This document shows, one piece after another, positions 1-6,547 of a stretch of DNA of 27,615 nt; the stretch's first letter is position 1; each line of letters starts with the position of its first letter. Where the stretch lies: contig NZ_QFQZ01000065.1 of the NCBI RefSeq assembly GCF_003243465.1, forward strand, positions 1 to 27,615, read 5' to 3'. The translations under genes and the position numbers were made by a program. The notes below the pieces were generated by a model. It was not told the DNA's origin. It saw nothing but the letters and a program-made list of their open reading frames with translations, and did not search any database. Source of the DNA: Caulobacter segnis. Its GTDB lineage: Bacteria > Pseudomonadota > Alphaproteobacteria > Caulobacterales > Caulobacteraceae.

Positions 1-576
1 CACCAGCATAAGCGACCGGCTTTGCGCCGGAATTTTCGAAAGCCTTTACCAAGCTATCGCCCCGCAGACAACCTTTGGCGTCCAAGGCTAAGCTTTGTTT
101 CGCGAAAGATGACCCTTTCGCCACTCCAGCGGTGACCGTGCCCAAATATGGGGCGCGAGGCGGTCCCCGCCGAAAGCTCACGCCAAGCTTTGAAACGGCT
201 CCCCATAGTTTAGCCGGCGTTCCATCCGCACGCGGCATTATCTTTAGCGCCCAGTGCAAGGGCGCGCGAAGCTTAACTATTGGATCTGGCCCGGACAAAG
301 CTCCGCCGTGTTCAGCGCGCACGCGCCAGCTTTCCCGCACGCGGCGTCTTGCGGCTCCAATCGACCAGCATCGAAAAACGCCGTCCGGCGGCTCGCTCCC
401 TGCTCCTACCGGGCGGTGAGTCGGTCGCCGTCCTTTTCAAGTTAATTCACCGTTTAAGGGTGAGGTTAATATGTATCGCTCTGACTTGTGTCGTTAACTC
501 GCTATTATCTATCCAAATTTACTTCGAATTGAGCCCCGCATGGTCTTCTGACTACATCAGTTTCGGGGGTTCCACA
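1..576. other. Intergenic/leader region upstream of the RTX lyase
   Basis: No convincing gene is seen here. Open frames cross the stretch, but their Arg/Ser/Pro-rich translations look like noise from GC-rich DNA. A small hairpin at 16-30 (5-bp stem CCGGC/GCCGG) is followed by AATTTT and could be the terminator of a gene to the left, but it is weak. From about 440 to 530 the DNA becomes clearly AT-rich, as expected of a promoter region for the lyase gene that begins near 577. The GCTATTATC at 501-509 loosely resembles a -10 element, but no well-spaced -35 partner could be assigned. Confidence 0.5.
442..469. promoter_or_regulatory. Candidate operator: TTAA repeats with CACC/GGTG arms
   Basis: TTAA occurs three times at exact 12-bp intervals (442, 454, 466). 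The outer copies form an imperfect inverted repeat, TTAATTCACC on the left and GGTGAGGTTAA on the right. The left arm, TTAATTCACC, recurs exactly at 3799-3808 in the control region of the EPS cluster. The TTAA spacing is N8, not the N7 of the CtrA consensus (TTAA-N7-TTAA), so a CtrA site is not claimed. A shared regulator is inference. Confidence 0.35.
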
Positions 577-2487
577 GTGACCTACTTCACGGCGAAGACT
601 TTTGAACTTCACAATGGCGGCGCTTCTTACTCGTACGCCGAGAACGGCGATACTCTGCGGTTCGAAGTGCGCTCGGGCGACAGGTGGAAGTACGACACGT
701 CGTATAAGGAGCGCTCCGAGATCTCGAGCTACAAGCTGTTCGACTACGGCAAGACTTATCAGATCAGCTACAGCTTCATGATCGAGAACGGTGACCGCAA
801 CACCGCGGACTGGCTGCTGATCGGCCAGATTCACCAGACCGAAGATGCGGCCGACCTGCCCACTAGCCCGCCTTTCGCGATCGAGCTGGTCGGGGAACGC
901 ATGCGGATCGTCGCTCGCACGACCACTGAAGCGACCACGACCGTTCAGCCGCCGATGCAGGTGCTCTGGATGGACTCGGCCGACATCAAGCGCGGCCAGT
1001 GGTACGACATGAAGATCGAGGTCAAGTTCGACCCGTACGGCAATGGCGTCATCAATGTCGTCCGCGATGGCGTGATCATCGTCCAGTATTCCGGCCCCAC
1101 CGGCTTCGTGGACCTGAAGGGGTCCTACTGGAAGGAAGGGATCTACCGGGAGTCCTCGCCGGAGACGATGGCGGTCGATTTCAAGGGCCTGACGGTGGCC
1201 GAGTCGACCGGAACGAGCATTCTTCAGGGTGCGGTCACTCTGGCGAAGCCGGCGCTGGAAAGCAGCGCGAATGTGGTCACGGCTGTCACGACCACCGTTC
1301 TGCCCACGGGCGGCATCGATCTCACGCTGTCCGGCACGGCGGCCATCAACGGCACCGGGAACGAACTGGCCAATATCATCAAGGGCAACGACGCGGCCAA
1401 CACGCTCAACGGCAACGGCGGCGATGACACGCTGTACGGTTTCGGCGGCAACGACGTTCTCAATGGCGGCGCCGGCGCTGACAAGATGTACGGCGGGCTC
1501 GGTGACGACACCTACAACGTCAACGACGCCGGCGATCAGACGATCGAGTTGGCGGGCGAAGGCGCCGACACTGTCAATGCGTCGCTGAGCTGGACGCTGT
1601 CGGCGAACATCGAGAATCTGAACCTGACGGGCAGCGCGGCCATCAATGGCGCCGGCAACGAGCTCGCCAACGTCATCACGGGCAACGAGGCGGCCAACGT
1701 CATTTCCGGCGGAGCGGGCGATGACCTGTTGCGCGGCAACGGCGGCAACGACACCCTGTGGGGCGGCGACGGCAACGACACGCTCAACGGCGGAACCGGC
1801 GCCGACTTGATGTACGGCGGTCGCGGCGACGACGTCTACAACGTGGACAATGTCGGCGACCAGGTCATCGAGTACGCTGGCGAAGGCGTTGACCTAGTCA
1901 ATTCGACGGTCTCATTCACGCTCGGCGCGAACGTCGAAAACCTGGTGCTGCTGGGGACCGGCGCGATCAACGGGACCGGCAACGCCCAGGCCAATGCGAT
2001 CACCGGCAACGAAGCAGCCAATGTCCTTTACGGGATGGACGGCAACGACATCCTCCGGGGCAACGGCGGCAATGATGTCCTCTGGGGCGGCGCAGGCAAT
2101 GACACGCTGTCGGGCGGCGCGGGCAATGACACGCTGCACGGCGGAACCGGGGCCGACATCATGAGCGGCGGCTCTGGCGCGGACGTCTTTGTCTTCGATA
2201 CGCTCGCCGACATCGACTACAACGACACGATCCAAGACTTCGTCTCGTCGCAAGGCGACAAGGTCGACCTGCGGGCGATCGACGCCAACGTCAATGTCGC
2301 CGGCGATCAAGCCTTCACCTACCTGGGCGCTGGCGCCTTCACCGGCGTGGCTGGCCAGCTCCACATGGTTCGCGAGAGCTCGAACGTCTGGCACGTCGAA
2401 GGCGACATCAACGGGGATCGCGTGGCCGACTTCTCGTTCACGATGAACGTCGGGTCGGCGCTTCTCGCCTCAGACTTCTTCCTCTGA
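577..2487 (+). CDS. RTX-type polysaccharide lyase (PL7/PL20-like N-terminal domain)
   Basis: Predicted secreted enzyme that cleaves a uronic-acid polysaccharide by beta-elimination. Residues 1-210 (counted from the GTG at 577) resemble beta-jelly-roll lyases: ERSEI at 45-49, GQIHQ at 83-87 and YWKEGIY at 184-190 match the R-x-E, Q-I-H and Y-x-K-x-G-x-Y hallmarks of alginate-lyase-type enzymes. Arg46, Gln84, His86 and Tyr190 are the likely catalytic set. It also resembles the heparin-lyase-I/glucuronan-lyase Pfam group, so the substrate is uncertain. Glycine/aspartate-rich RTX nonapeptides with about three VENL-type spacer modules follow (about 245-540), then a serralysin-like C-terminal domain ending DFFL. 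There is no signal peptide, as expected for type I secretion. The frame is open from an ATG at 280, but that 5' part lacks coding character. GTG 577 has a G-rich Shine-Dalgarno (564-568) and starts directly at the domain. Confidence 0.8.
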   Translation: MTYFTAKTFELHNGGASYSYAENGDTLRFEVRSGDRWKYDTSYKERSEISSYKLFDYGKTYQISYSFMIENGDRNTADWLLIGQIHQTEDAADLPTSPPFAIELVGERMRIVARTTTEATTTVQPPMQVLWMDSADIKRGQWYDMKIEVKFDPYGNGVINVVRDGVIIVQYSGPTGFVDLKGSYWKEGIYRESSPETMAVDFKGLTVAESTGTSILQGAVTLAKPALESSANVVTAVTTTVLPTGGIDLTLSGTAAINGTGNELANIIKGNDAANTLNGNGGDDTLYGFGGNDVLNGGAGADKMYGGLGDDTYNVNDAGDQTIELAGEGADTVNASLSWTLSANIENLNLTGSAAINGAGNELANVITGNEAANVISGGAGDDLLRGNGGNDTLWGGDGNDTLNGGTGADLMYGGRGDDVYNVDNVGDQVIEYAGEGVDLVNSTVSFTLGANVENLVLLGTGAINGTGNAQANAITGNEAANVLYGMDGNDILRGNGGNDVLWGGAGNDTLSGGAGNDTLHGGTGADIMSGGSGADVFVFDTLADIDYNDTIQDFVSSQGDKVDLRAIDANVNVAGDQAFTYLGAGAFTGVAGQLHMVRESSNVWHVEGDINGDRVADFSFTMNVGSALLASDFFL

Positions 2488-2503
2488 GCGGAGAAGAGCG
2501 GGA

Positions 2504-2656
2504 TCAGTTCCTGTAGTAAGTGTTCCAAGACGACCTGCGGTCTCCCCGCAGTCGTCTTGTGACGCGTCGCAGTACTCGCGTGATCACGGGCCCGACGATG
2601 ACACCCGCCGCGAACGCGATAAAGATCAGAAGCCAGGAAATAGCACCGGACGCCAT
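2504..2656 (-). CDS. Possible 50-residue single-span membrane protein
   Basis: Reading the minus strand from ATG 2656 to TGA 2504 gives a 50-residue protein. It has a short polar N-terminus, a hydrophobic segment at about residues 6-25 (ISWLLIFIAFAAGVIVGPVI) and a strongly basic tail (RVLRRVTRRLRGDRR). That is the classic architecture of a small inner-membrane protein with its C-terminus in the cytoplasm. It is not a family I recognise. The ribosome-binding site is poor. The C-terminal coding part overlaps a strong hairpin (2527-2558) that may be the terminator of the convergent lyase gene, so it could be a chance open frame. Confidence 0.42.
   Translation of the reverse strand: MASGAISWLLIFIAFAAGVIVGPVITRVLRRVTRRLRGDRRSSWNTYYRN
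2527..2558. terminator. Strong hairpin, probable terminator of the lyase gene
   Basis: An inverted repeat lies 40 bp after the lyase stop codon: a 13-bp stem (AAGACGA-CTGCGG paired with CCGCAGTCGTCTT) with one bulged C and a 5-base loop. Neither strand has a U-tract, so intrinsic termination would be atypical. It also lies inside the possible small minus-strand gene at 2504-2656. Confidence 0.45.
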
Positions 2657-2969
2657 TTGATCGGTCGGCCCACTTTTAGCAGGATGGGGTTGCAGCGTGA
2701 GGGCCCCGCCAGAATTGGTTGGGCCTTGAGCTTCCGCCCCTCTTAGCAGGCGGCATCCTGCTTGTGCAGCGACAAAAAACAGCGTGACGCTAAATAGCGC
2801 GCATAACGATCATCGGGCCGACGGGGCCGCCTCGATTCATCCAAGATGGCGGCGCCGACCATCGCTCTCGCGGCGTTCGAGCAGGCACGCCGCCGCCCTT
2901 CGCGTATGAAGCGAATATGCCTGAGGCCTTGACGCTCTCGCGCCCCCCCGGGCCGGCCCGTCGGCGCCA
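2657..2969. other. Intergenic stretch without a convincing gene
   Basis: This lies downstream of the phosphoesterase gene and upstream of the possible small membrane protein, both on the minus strand. A minus-strand frame of about 75 codons starts with an ATG overlapping the phosphoesterase stop (TGATG), but its Arg-rich translation has no recognisable features. A short inverted repeat, GCAGG/CCTGC, sits at 2746-2761. No promoter could be assigned. Confidence 0.4.
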
Positions 2970-3731
2970 TCAAGTCTGGAGAAGGTCTCGATCATAGCCG
3001 CGAAGCCGAACGGCGGTGAGCACGCCAGTGACATAGGCTCCGGTGTCGAGGCCGATTCGCCATGGCTTGACTTCGGGCGCCTTGAGGACGGTGTGGCCGT
3101 GCACCACCACCTGGTCCGCCGCTCTCCGGGCGCGCAGGAAAGGCTGTCGTATCCAAAGCAGGTCAGTCTCGTCCTGGTCCTCGAGCGGCACATTGGGCCG
3201 TACGCCCGCGTGGACGAACAGATAGTCGCCGCAGATCGCCCAAAGCGGCATCCCGCGCAGCAGGTCCCAATGCGCCTGGGGGACCTCCTGAAGAAGCCGC
3301 TCACGAATGAGGGTCCAGTCTTCCTCCGTGGGGTGAGGCGGGAGTTGAACGCCGTAAGCGTTCAAGGTGGCCTCGCCGCCATGGGCGCACCACATGGCGC
3401 CGCCCACGCCCTCGTCAGCGAACCCAAGCATGGCCTGCTCGTGATTGCCGCGAACGCAGATCGTCTCGCACCAGTCCGCGGATCCCAAATCCAAGGCGAT
3501 ATCCAGGCAGAGGCGTGACGCCGGCCCGCGATCAATCAGGTCCCCCAGAAAAACAATGGTCGGCTTGCCAGCCGCAAGAGCCGCGGCGTCCTGGTGAATC
3601 AGATCGATCATGCGCTGCAAAAGATCGGCTCGACCATGTACGTCGCCGATGGCATAGACGAGCCGCGGCGAAAAGCTGTTCGCCCTCGGCGATCCGCCAG
3701 GCTTAAAGAGGTCGAACAATCCCAACTTCAC
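2970..3731 (-). CDS. PPP-family metallophosphoesterase (serine/threonine phosphatase type)
   Basis: Predicted cytoplasmic metal-dependent phosphoesterase of 253 residues. The PPP signature blocks are all present and in order: GDVHG near residue 29, GDLIDRG near 62, GNHE near 95, a later FVHAG block and HGH near 212, which together supply the di-metal ligands. The size fits the bacterial PrpA/ApaH-like group. Such enzymes dephosphorylate proteins or cleave nucleotides such as Ap4A; the sequence does not decide which. It is divergent from the EPS cluster. Acting against the Wzc-type tyrosine kinase encoded nearby is a possible but unproven role. The start is uncertain: GTG 3731 has a GGAG only 2 bases away, while the in-frame TTG at 3725 has the same GGAG at a better 8-base spacing. 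Confidence 0.88.
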   Translation of the reverse strand: MKLGLFDLFKPGGSPRANSFSPRLVYAIGDVHGRADLLQRMIDLIHQDAAALAAGKPTIVFLGDLIDRGPASRLCLDIALDLGSADWCETICVRGNHEQAMLGFADEGVGGAMWCAHGGEATLNAYGVQLPPHPTEEDWTLIRERLLQEVPQAHWDLLRGMPLWAICGDYLFVHAGVRPNVPLEDQDETDLLWIRQPFLRARRAADQVVVHGHTVLKAPEVKPWRIGLDTGAYVTGVLTAVRLRGYDRDLLQT

Positions 3732-3798
3732 ATCTCCGTCGCTCTTTTCGCCTATTAATTGTGGGTGTTTGCCCTGCGGCGCGAGACTATGCCCATAC

Positions 3799-3837
3799 TT
3801 AATTCACCTCGTATTTTTTCCGATTTTTCACCGGAAA
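3799..3837. promoter_or_regulatory. AT-rich divergent control region with shared 10-mer and hairpin
   Basis: This lies between the divergent phosphoesterase and the first gene of the EPS cluster. It contains TTAATTCACC (3799-3808), identical to the 10-mer at 442-451 before the lyase gene. TTCACC recurs at 3827-3832, 24 bp further on. An inverted repeat TTTCCG/CGGAAA spans 3817-3837 around an AT-rich loop. No clear -35/-10 pair was found in either direction. Confidence 0.35.
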
Positions 3838-3886
3838 TGCGCACCGTCTGCCCCGAGCGGAGGACTAAGAAGCTTGGGAAAGATCA

Positions 3887-4642
3887 ATGCTTGGATCCCA
3901 TAGCATGAGGACGGCGCGGAGCGCATTCAGCCTTATTGTTGTCGCGGCGACCCTGGTGGTCGGCGCGACAGCCGAGGCGCGGCCGGCCGACGAAGGGTTC
4001 ATGAGGCTTGGTCGCCAGGTCGCGCCCCCGCCCGGCTACCTGGCGTTGTGCCAGCGGCTGCCTTCCGCCTGTGGCATGCAAGCCCCGCCCGCGGCCGCGA
4101 CGCTCTCGCCCGGCGGTCTGCGTCCCAACGCCATCGCGGGATCCTCTGATGCGCGTCGCGCGCCCTATGATTGGCGCGCCGCCCTGGGCGGCCCCGACGC
4201 CCTCGGCCAGGCGGACGAGGTGAGCCAGGCCGTCGCGCGGTTGCAATACAGCGCCAAGCTGCTGGATGAGCTCAAGCGCGTGACGCGATCGGTGAATGCG
4301 CAGATCACGCCGAAGTCCGATCTTGAGGCTTTCGGGCGTGAGGATTTCTGGGCCCTGCCTCTGACCGAAGGCTTGGGCAAGGGCGGCAACTGCAAGCACT
4401 ACGTCCTGGAGAAGCGGAAAGTCTTGATCGACGAAGGCTTCGATCCGGAGTCGCTGTCGATCGCCATCGTCCGCATACCCCGTGGCGAGATCCATGCGGT
4501 GCTCGTCGTTTCGACCACGGCGGGCGATTATGTGCTCGATAACCTTACGCCGTGGGTCGTCAAATGGTCGGACACGGGCTATGACTGGATCATCAGACAA
4601 GGCCCCAGGCAGCAAACGGATTGGTTTACGGTGCTGAGCTGA
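3887..4642 (+). CDS. Periplasmic transglutaminase-like cysteine proteinase (BTLCP, LapG-like)
   Basis: Protein of 251 residues in the bacterial transglutaminase-like cysteine proteinase family (BTLCP, PF06035), to which the biofilm protease LapG belongs. A signal peptide (about residues 7-31, ending near AEA) sends it to the periplasm. The catalytic triad is visible: Cys169 in GNCKHYV, His203 in GEIHAVLV and Asp218 in YVLDNL. In the LapG system such a protease releases a large adhesin when c-di-GMP falls. No LapD partner and no LapA-like retention module is seen in the window, so its substrate here is unknown. The ATG at 3887 has GGGAAAG upstream; the ATG at 3905 would give an equally good signal peptide. 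It opens the EPS gene series and overlaps the next gene. Confidence 0.82.
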   Translation: MLGSHSMRTARSAFSLIVVAATLVVGATAEARPADEGFMRLGRQVAPPPGYLALCQRLPSACGMQAPPAAATLSPGGLRPNAIAGSSDARRAPYDWRAALGGPDALGQADEVSQAVARLQYSAKLLDELKRVTRSVNAQITPKSDLEAFGREDFWALPLTEGLGKGGNCKHYVLEKRKVLIDEGFDPESLSIAIVRIPRGEIHAVLVVSTTAGDYVLDNLTPWVVKWSDTGYDWIIRQGPRQQTDWFTVLS

Positions 4643-5277
4643 CCAAATCGCGGGCATACCAAAGATCTAAGGCTGTTAGGGGGAGCAGCCTGGCTCCGCG
4701 CGTCCTGTCTCTTGGCGCTGGACTGTTCGGCGCTTGCGTCGGGCTTTCGGCCTCGGTTGTCGCCTTCGCTGTTTATTTTCCAAGCACTGGCCTCGCCGGC
4801 TTCGTCGCGGATGTCGTTCCGCTCGGCGTGGTTCATGCGGCCAGGGCTGACAGCTTGGCCTCGAAAGCGAGGATCGCCGATGCGCAAGCCTTGGCCGAGC
4901 TTGAGAGACTCACCCGCCGGGAACTGAATGAGACCCCGTCGAGTTCTTCCGCATGGCTACGCTTGGCCGCGGTGTATGCGGCGATGGACTCGGGATTGAT
5001 CGATGGTCGCGCCAAGGCGGCTCTGACGCAATCCTACAGGTTGGCGCCGATCGACTATACGATTGCTCGGCAAAGGTTGTTGTTTGTTTTCAATCACTGG
5101 CGCGAAGTTGATCGCGAGACGCGTTCGGCCGCCGCCAATGAGATGAAGGTTCTTTGGCTTCGAACGACACTGAGGACCCGTCTTGAGCAATTGCCTGCAA
5201 TGACTTCGGACAGCGCCGGCCGAATGGCCGCTGAATTGCTCGTTGAGTCATTGCGCAATGGCAATGTCTCGATTTAA
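4621..5277 (+). CDS. Unknown single-span membrane protein with helical (TPR-like) domain
   Basis: Protein of up to 218 residues that I do not recognise as a named family. A basic N-terminus is followed by a hydrophobic stretch (about residues 28-52) that would act as a membrane anchor. The remainder is alpha-helical and Ala/Leu/Arg-rich, with motifs such as AWLRLAAVYAAMDSG and ALTQSYRLAP that resemble a degenerate TPR pair. The first possible start is TTG 4621, inside the 3' end of the BTLCP gene (22-bp overlap). No ATG occurs before the soluble domain, so the start is unsure. The position suggests a role in envelope assembly of the polysaccharide machinery, by context only. Confidence 0.65.
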   Translation: MVYGAELTKSRAYQRSKAVRGSSLAPRVLSLGAGLFGACVGLSASVVAFAVYFPSTGLAGFVADVVPLGVVHAARADSLASKARIADAQALAELERLTRRELNETPSSSSAWLRLAAVYAAMDSGLIDGRAKAALTQSYRLAPIDYTIARQRLLFVFNHWREVDRETRSAAANEMKVLWLRTTLRTRLEQLPAMTSDSAGRMAAELLVESLRNGNVSI

Positions 5278-5331
5278 GACGCTCGCATCTTGGCGCAGTC
5301 GCCCCCTAAACGGGCGTTGTACCAGTGAAGC

Positions 5332-5361
5332 TTGGTTTAGGTCGTTGCGCGGTGTTAGATT
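5332..5361 (+). promoter_or_regulatory. Candidate promoter before the OPX export gene
   Basis: TTGGTT (5332-5337) is followed, 17-18 bases on, by TTAGAT/TAGATT (5355-5361) in the 183-bp gap before the export gene, about 100 bp upstream of its start. Both boxes are only partial matches to sigma70-type consensus. The gap otherwise holds no convincing gene and would allow the export genes to be transcribed separately from the two genes upstream. Confidence 0.3.
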
Positions 5362-5460
5362 AGCGTTAAGGCGCCTGTCCGCGACGGCGATGCGGGCGGC
5401 GCCTGGCGCCGCGAGGGTATTTCGGGCGACGAATGTGACCACGATTGGGATGTTTGTGCG

Positions 5461-6042
5461 ATGAAGTGGCTAGGATCATTTTGGCTCGTGCTGATGCTCG
5501 CGGTCGCGCCGATCGCGGGCGCCGCGTACGCTCAGTCCGCCCCCTCGGCCGCCGCGGTCGCGGCGGCGCAGGACCCGCGCGACGCCGACTATCGGCTGGG
5601 CGCCGGGGATAAGCTTCGCGTTATCGTTTTTGGCGAGCCTTCGCTGAGCGGTGAATTTGAGGTTTCCGGATCGGGCATGGTGGCCCTGCCGCTCGTCGGC
5701 CAGATCAAGGCCCTTGGGCTGTCGACCAGCGAATTCCAGAACGGCTTCGCCGCGGCGCTGCGTGACGGCTACATCAAGGACCCGCGCGTCAGCGTCGAGG
5801 TGCTCAACTACCGGCCGTTCTATATTCTGGGTGAAGTCACCAAGCCTGGCGAATACCCCTACAGCAACGGCCTGACCGTCATGAAGGCGGTCGCCACGGC
5901 CAACGGCTTCACCTACCGCGCCGACACGCGCAAGGTCTTCATCAAGCGCGCGAACGAGAACACCGAGCAGCAGATCACGCTCGACGCCGGCACGCTTGTT
6001 CTTCCAGGCGACATCATTCGTGTGAAGGAGCGGTATTTCTGA
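5461..6042 (+). CDS. Short periplasmic polysaccharide export (OPX/Wza-type) protein
   Basis: Protein of 193 residues in the outer-membrane polysaccharide export family. A signal peptide (1-24, cleaved at AYA-QS) is followed by a polysaccharide-export domain (about 40-115: YRLGAGDKLRVIVFGEPSL, then GMVALPLVGQIKALG) and an SLBB-type domain (about 117-190: YILGEVTKPGEYPY). There is no lipobox cysteine. The protein stops directly after the SLBB domain, so it lacks the extra domains and the C-terminal outer-membrane helix of E. coli Wza (about 380 residues). It is therefore expected to be periplasmic and to need a separate outer-membrane pore, for which the beta-barrel at 6548-7864 is the obvious candidate. 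Its TGA overlaps the next ATG (TGATG), indicating translational coupling. It is the counterpart of HfsD-type proteins in Caulobacter holdfast synthesis. Confidence 0.93.
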   Translation: MKWLGSFWLVLMLAVAPIAGAAYAQSAPSAAAVAAAQDPRDADYRLGAGDKLRVIVFGEPSLSGEFEVSGSGMVALPLVGQIKALGLSTSEFQNGFAAALRDGYIKDPRVSVEVLNYRPFYILGEVTKPGEYPYSNGLTVMKAVATANGFTYRADTRKVFIKRANENTEQQITLDAGTLVLPGDIIRVKERYF

Positions 6043-6488
6043 TGAGCGCGCTCAAGATGAAAGCTGCGATCGCGGCTGTTGCTCTGATGGTCGCGGCGCC
6101 GACGGTGAGCTTGGCCGCCAATACGCCGCCGCCGCCACCGGCCGAGGTGAGCTCCCTGTTGTCGCGAATGGTTGCGGCCTTGGTGAAGGTCGCTGGCCAG
6201 AGCCTCAAGGGCGAAGACCTGATCAAGGCTTACAAGGCCGCTCTGACCTCGGAGATTGTCGATAGCGGAGCGCAGCCGTCCACGGTTCTCGCCGCGCTTG
6301 ACGCAGTCCCCGCTTCGGGTAACGAGCAGCGGCTCGCGCTGAACGCCATCAAGGCGCGCATTCTGAACGCGGAAACGCTCAATAGCCTGAGGCCGACGGC
6401 GTTCACCGGGGTTTGGGCGGGGCTTCCGGGCGATTCTTCTTCGTCGTCGGGCGCCGGTGGGGGAGGCTCGGACTACCGTCGCCCCTAG
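6042..6488 (+). CDS. Small secreted protein of unknown function in the export operon
   Basis: Protein of 148 residues, not recognised. A typical signal peptide (1-25, ending VSLA-AN) leads into a proline run (TPPPPPAE). A helical domain of about 85 residues follows (LLSRMVAALVKVAGQ, YKAALTSEIVDSG), then a flexible Ser/Gly-rich tail ending DYRRP. Its ATG overlaps the stop of the OPX gene by one base, so the two are almost certainly translated together. Position between the OPX protein and the beta-barrel suggests a periplasmic accessory factor of the export channel, by context only. Confidence 0.75.
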   Translation: MSALKMKAAIAAVALMVAAPTVSLAANTPPPPPAEVSSLLSRMVAALVKVAGQSLKGEDLIKAYKAALTSEIVDSGAQPSTVLAALDAVPASGNEQRLALNAIKARILNAETLNSLRPTAFTGVWAGLPGDSSSSSGAGGGGSDYRRP

Positions 6489-6547
6489 GGGCGAATGTCT
6501 AACCAACGGCGAAAACCAAAGGCCGATAGACTGTGGGTGGGGTATTA

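Noticed and set aside
75..445. Two overlapping plus-strand open frames of 114 and 63 codons
   Set aside because: Arg/Ser/Pro-rich translations with no domain, no good ribosome-binding site and mutual overlap; typical of non-coding GC-rich DNA.
442..469. CtrA binding site
   Set aside because: TTAA copies are separated by 8 bases, not the 7 of the CtrA consensus; reported only as a generic candidate operator.
2743..2970. Minus-strand frame of about 75 codons whose ATG overlaps the phosphoesterase stop (TGATG)
   Set aside because: The overlap is attractive, but the translation is Arg-rich with no hydrophobic core or recognisable motif, and it collides with other equally poor frames.
5243..5464. 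73-codon frame across the gap before the OPX gene
   Set aside because: No Shine-Dalgarno and a shadow-like composition; a candidate promoter lies in the same stretch.
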